Below, in pieces: positions 36,291-38,388 of a DNA stretch of 38,388 bases. The stretch's first letter is position 1. Each line of letters begins with the position of its first letter. Location of the stretch: contig LFSE01000108.1 of NCBI GenBank assembly GCA_001513075.1, forward strand, positions 1 through 38,388, given 5' to 3'. The notes under the pieces were generated by a model. It was not told where the DNA came from. It made no database searches and worked only from the letters and a program-made list of their open reading frames with translations. Position numbers and translations under genes: made by a program. Source of the DNA: Clostridiales bacterium DTU074. Lineage in GTDB: Bacteria; Bacillota; Clostridia; Caldicoprobacterales; Caldicoprobacteraceae.

Positions 36291-37859
36291 TCATGCTAAT
36301 TTTATCCCCGCCGTTTGAAGAAAACGGTTAAATGCCCGACGGCCATCTTCAGTAGCCTTGAACACACCTGAATGGTGCAGAACCTGAACACACTTTTGCC
36401 CCACCGCATCCCTGATCGCCCTTTGTGCCGCTTCATCGTCGAGATTATTGCCATACATTTTCAGTAAACATTTGATCCAACCCAGATGTTTATTTAGCGG
36501 ATGGGCTTCCGAATAAATATCATCATTTATCAGCTTCTTCCCGGTTAATATGTCCTTAATGGCATCGAGCTCGGTACTTAAGCGGCCGGGGAGTATAAAC
36601 AGGCCCATTACTTCAATCAATCCGATATTCTCCTTTTTTATATGATGTAATTCCTGATGGGGATGGAATATCCCCATCGGATGTTCCTCGCTGGTGCGAT
36701 TATTTCTGAATACCATATCAAGCTGATACCGGCCGTCATCAGTCATCCTTGCTATGGGTGTAACGGTATTGTGGGGAACTTTTTCCCCATTTTTTTCTGT
36801 AGAATGGCTCAGAATTTCCGCTACCGGATCGGAATAGCTCTTCCACAAATTCAACAGTTTATCAGCCAAATCCACAATAAACTCCGGCTTATGGTGGGTA
36901 ATCCTGACAACCGACATGGGCCAGTGTACAATCCCAATATCCATATCGGGATAATCTTCACACTTAAGATTATATTCTATTGGTGCCTTTTCCATAGGAA
37001 ATATATGATAACCGCCCTGAAAATGGTCATGGTTCAATATGGAGCCTCCGACTATGGGCAAATCAGCGTTGGAACCTATGAAGTAATGGGGGAAAAGTTT
37101 AAGAAAATCGAAAAGCCGGGCAAAGGTTTTCCGGGTGATTTTCATGGGAATATGCTCGTGGCTCAGCACAATACAGTGCTCGTTGTAATACACATAGGGA
37201 GAATACTGAAAATACCACCGCTCACCCTGAAGTTCAACAGGCAACACACGCAGGGTCTGCCGTGCCGGGTGATTGATCCGTCCGGCATAACCGACATTCT
37301 CCAGACAAAGAACGCATTTAGGATATCCAACCTGCGGAGCCTGTTTCAAGGCTGCAATTTCCCTAGGATCCTTCTCCGGCTTTGTAAGGTTTATGGTTAT
37401 TTCAAGCTGACCAAATTCGCTATCATGCTGCCATTTTATGTTCCGGGCAATACGGTTTACACGGATGTAGTCGGATTTTCTGCAAAGGTCATAAAAGTAT
37501 CGGGTGGCTTCCTTAATGCCTTTTTCTTTTTTTAACATTTCAAACCTGGAGATAATTTCGGATGGTCTGGGCATCAACAAACCCATTATTCTGGTATCAA
37601 ACAAATCCCTATGGGTCAGCGTATCCTCGGGGATGATTCCGCACCGGACAGCATAATCCAAAAGCTCTTCCAGAACAGGGGTGGCAGTCTCGGGTACGTC
37701 AAAGGTCTCCAAATCCACCGGCTGGGGATAAGGCTCCTCCAACGCCAGGAGATCCAACAGCTGATTTCGTGTCCATATTACATCATGCTCTGAAATCATA
37801 CCGTTAGCCAGACCAAATGCCAGCAGTTTTTCAATTAAATATGCTGCACGCTCTTTCAT
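36291..37859 (-). CDS. galT: UDP-glucose-hexose-1-phosphate uridylyltransferase, class II
   Basis: GalT transfers UMP from UDP-glucose to galactose 1-phosphate. The 522-residue length and the sequence (YPKCVLCLENVGYAGRINHPARQTLRV, GERWYFQYSPYVYYNEHCIVLS, IVGGSILNHDHFQGGYHIFP) fit the Firmicute class II family, distinct from the E. coli type; the HDHFQGG region takes the place of the HPH active-site motif. ATG 37859 is chosen for homology (KERAAYLIEKLLAFGLANGMI). GAGAGGAG lies 16 nt upstream, a long spacing, so the start is uncertain. It is probably co-transcribed with galK downstream. Confidence 0.94.
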   Translation of the reverse strand: MKERAAYLIEKLLAFGLANGMISEHDVIWTRNQLLDLLALEEPYPQPVDLETFDVPETATPVLEELLDYAVRCGIIPEDTLTHRDLFDTRIMGLLMPRPSEIISRFEMLKKEKGIKEATRYFYDLCRKSDYIRVNRIARNIKWQHDSEFGQLEITINLTKPEKDPREIAALKQAPQVGYPKCVLCLENVGYAGRINHPARQTLRVLPVELQGERWYFQYSPYVYYNEHCIVLSHEHIPMKITRKTFARLFDFLKLFPHYFIGSNADLPIVGGSILNHDHFQGGYHIFPMEKAPIEYNLKCEDYPDMDIGIVHWPMSVVRITHHKPEFIVDLADKLLNLWKSYSDPVAEILSHSTEKNGEKVPHNTVTPIARMTDDGRYQLDMVFRNNRTSEEHPMGIFHPHQELHHIKKENIGLIEVMGLFILPGRLSTELDAIKDILTGKKLINDDIYSEAHPLNKHLGWIKCLLKMYGNNLDDEAAQRAIRDAVGQKCVQVLHHSGVFKATEDGRRAFNRFLQTAGIKLA

Positions 37860-38017
37860 GCTTTTTATTTTTGCACTCCTCTCAGGAAAATACGTTCTAT
37901 GCCGACTGCACTGTCTGCTCCACCCGCACTTTATAGACATTAAACCCGGCAGCCGGCAAAAATCCGTCATCAAAAAAATATAAAACCTCGTAAAACTCAA
38001 TTGGTTTTTCAATCTAT

Positions 38018-38046
38018 ATATTACAATATTACAAAAATTTTGTAAA
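38018..38046 (-). promoter_or_regulatory. Candidate galT-galK promoter
   Basis: TTTACA (38041-38046), a 17-bp spacer and TAATAT (38018-38023) lie about 160 bp upstream of the galT start. The spacer is AT-rich and contains short inverted repeats (TTACAAAA/TTTTGTAA). The stretch 37860-38171 shows no other gene. Confidence 0.5.
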
Positions 38047-38171
38047 ATCCAGAGGGATTAAAATTCAAACCAAGCATCATTATAAACAATCTCCTATATT
38101 TAAGCAATACGCCGATTATTGAACCTTTTGCTGCTGGACTTTTGACCACTTTTCCAACCTTTGCAGAGGCA

Positions 38172-38204
38172 TAAAAAAGGAGATGTAAATGTTTACACCT
38201 CCTA
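38172..38204 (-). terminator. Terminator of the GerMN-domain gene
   Basis: The minus strand reads AGGAGGTGTAAA and TTTACATCTCCT (one mismatch-type G-U pair) around a 2-nt loop, followed by TTTTTTATG. It begins a few bases after the stop at 38210. Confidence 0.88.
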
Positions 38205-38209
38205 AAATT

Positions 38210-38388
38210 CTATTCTTTTATCAAAGCAGGATTTCGCACAAAGGGTTCACCAAGGGCCATATTGCCAAATTCCTGAACAACCTTGCCATCCACCAGGAAT
38301 TGCACCTGCTTTATATTCTCGGTATTAGCGGGATCCGTCAAGGAATTCACAATTGAGTACAATGCCATGGTTTCTCCCGCGCTTCCCA
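38210..38388 (-). CDS. GerMN-domain protein, C-terminal end only
   Basis: The last 58 codons of a gene that continues beyond the right edge read ETMALYSIVNSLTDP, then NIKQVQFLVDGKVV and EFGNMALGEPFVRNPALIKE. This is the end of a GerMN (GerM/sporulation-germination) domain, found in GerM and related lipoproteins of spore-formers. The pattern G-E-T-x-A-x-Y-S-I-V-N-S-L and the Q-F-L-V-D-G are family hallmarks. A terminator follows the stop. The gene's start, its lipobox and neighbours lie outside the window. This is the window's best direct hint of a spore-former. Confidence 0.85.
   Translation of the reverse strand, partial: GSAGETMALYSIVNSLTDPANTENIKQVQFLVDGKVVQEFGNMALGEPFVRNPALIKE

Noticed and set aside
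36657-37535. A 292-codon open frame on the plus strand, antisense to galT
   Set aside because: It lies wholly within galT, which has clear family motifs in the opposite frame; it has no ribosome site and no recognisable domain.

Overview
The window (about 38.4 kb) looks like the chromosome of a Gram-positive, spore-forming Clostridia-type Firmicute. The evidence is the cggR-gap-pgk-tpiA-gpmI-eno order, an rpoN gene beside cggR, secG/rnr/smpB/ssrA linkage, a LplB/LplC-type sugar importer with YesM/YesN-type two-component regulators, strong AGGAGG ribosome sites with frequent GTG/TTG starts, and the C-terminus of a GerMN-domain sporulation protein at the right edge. Species cannot be fixed from sequence alone. 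Nearly every gene lies on the minus strand, so transcription runs right to left.

Layout, left to right. (1) 1-1785: a decayed sigma-70-like gene on the plus strand, with an in-frame stop and a single-base frameshift, ending at a bidirectional terminator. (2) 1788-7822: the trans-translation and RNA quality-control block: ssrA (tmRNA), smpB, a plus-strand EamA/DMT exporter, rnr, an HD-domain protein and secG. The ssrA gene is interrupted in its T-loop by a 287-nt ORF-less group I intron, whose P1 to P9 helices can be traced in the sequence. (3) 7980-22317: a carbohydrate-use island. In transcription order it holds a URO-D-like protein, a YesM-type kinase, a YesN-type regulator, a solute-binding lipoprotein, two permeases, a GH42-like glycosidase, a DUF4832-type putative glycosidase and a DUF5107/TPR protein. 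No importer ATPase is present. (4) 22844-31465: the glycolytic operon (cggR, gap, pgk, tpiA, gpmI, eno) under a recognisable promoter and CggR operator, preceded by rpoN. (5) 31611-38388: trmL, ldh, a lytic transglycosylase (plus strand), hsp20, galK, galT and the GerMN fragment.

How the parts fit. The island would sense an oligosaccharide (kinase and regulator), import it (binding protein and permeases, energised by an ATPase encoded elsewhere) and degrade it inside the cell. The products would feed the adjacent galactose and lower-glycolysis genes, with lactate as one end product. Eno and secG are often near neighbours in Firmicutes, so the island appears to have been inserted into, or retained within, a conserved housekeeping block.

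The most notable observations are the group I intron in the tmRNA T-loop, the doubly lesioned sigma-like gene that converges on ssrA, and the island combining four poorly characterised enzyme families, including a URO-D-like protein whose metal-ligand motif is altered. I saw no CRISPR array, insertion sequence or phage module. Domain assignments come from recognised motifs, not from searches.
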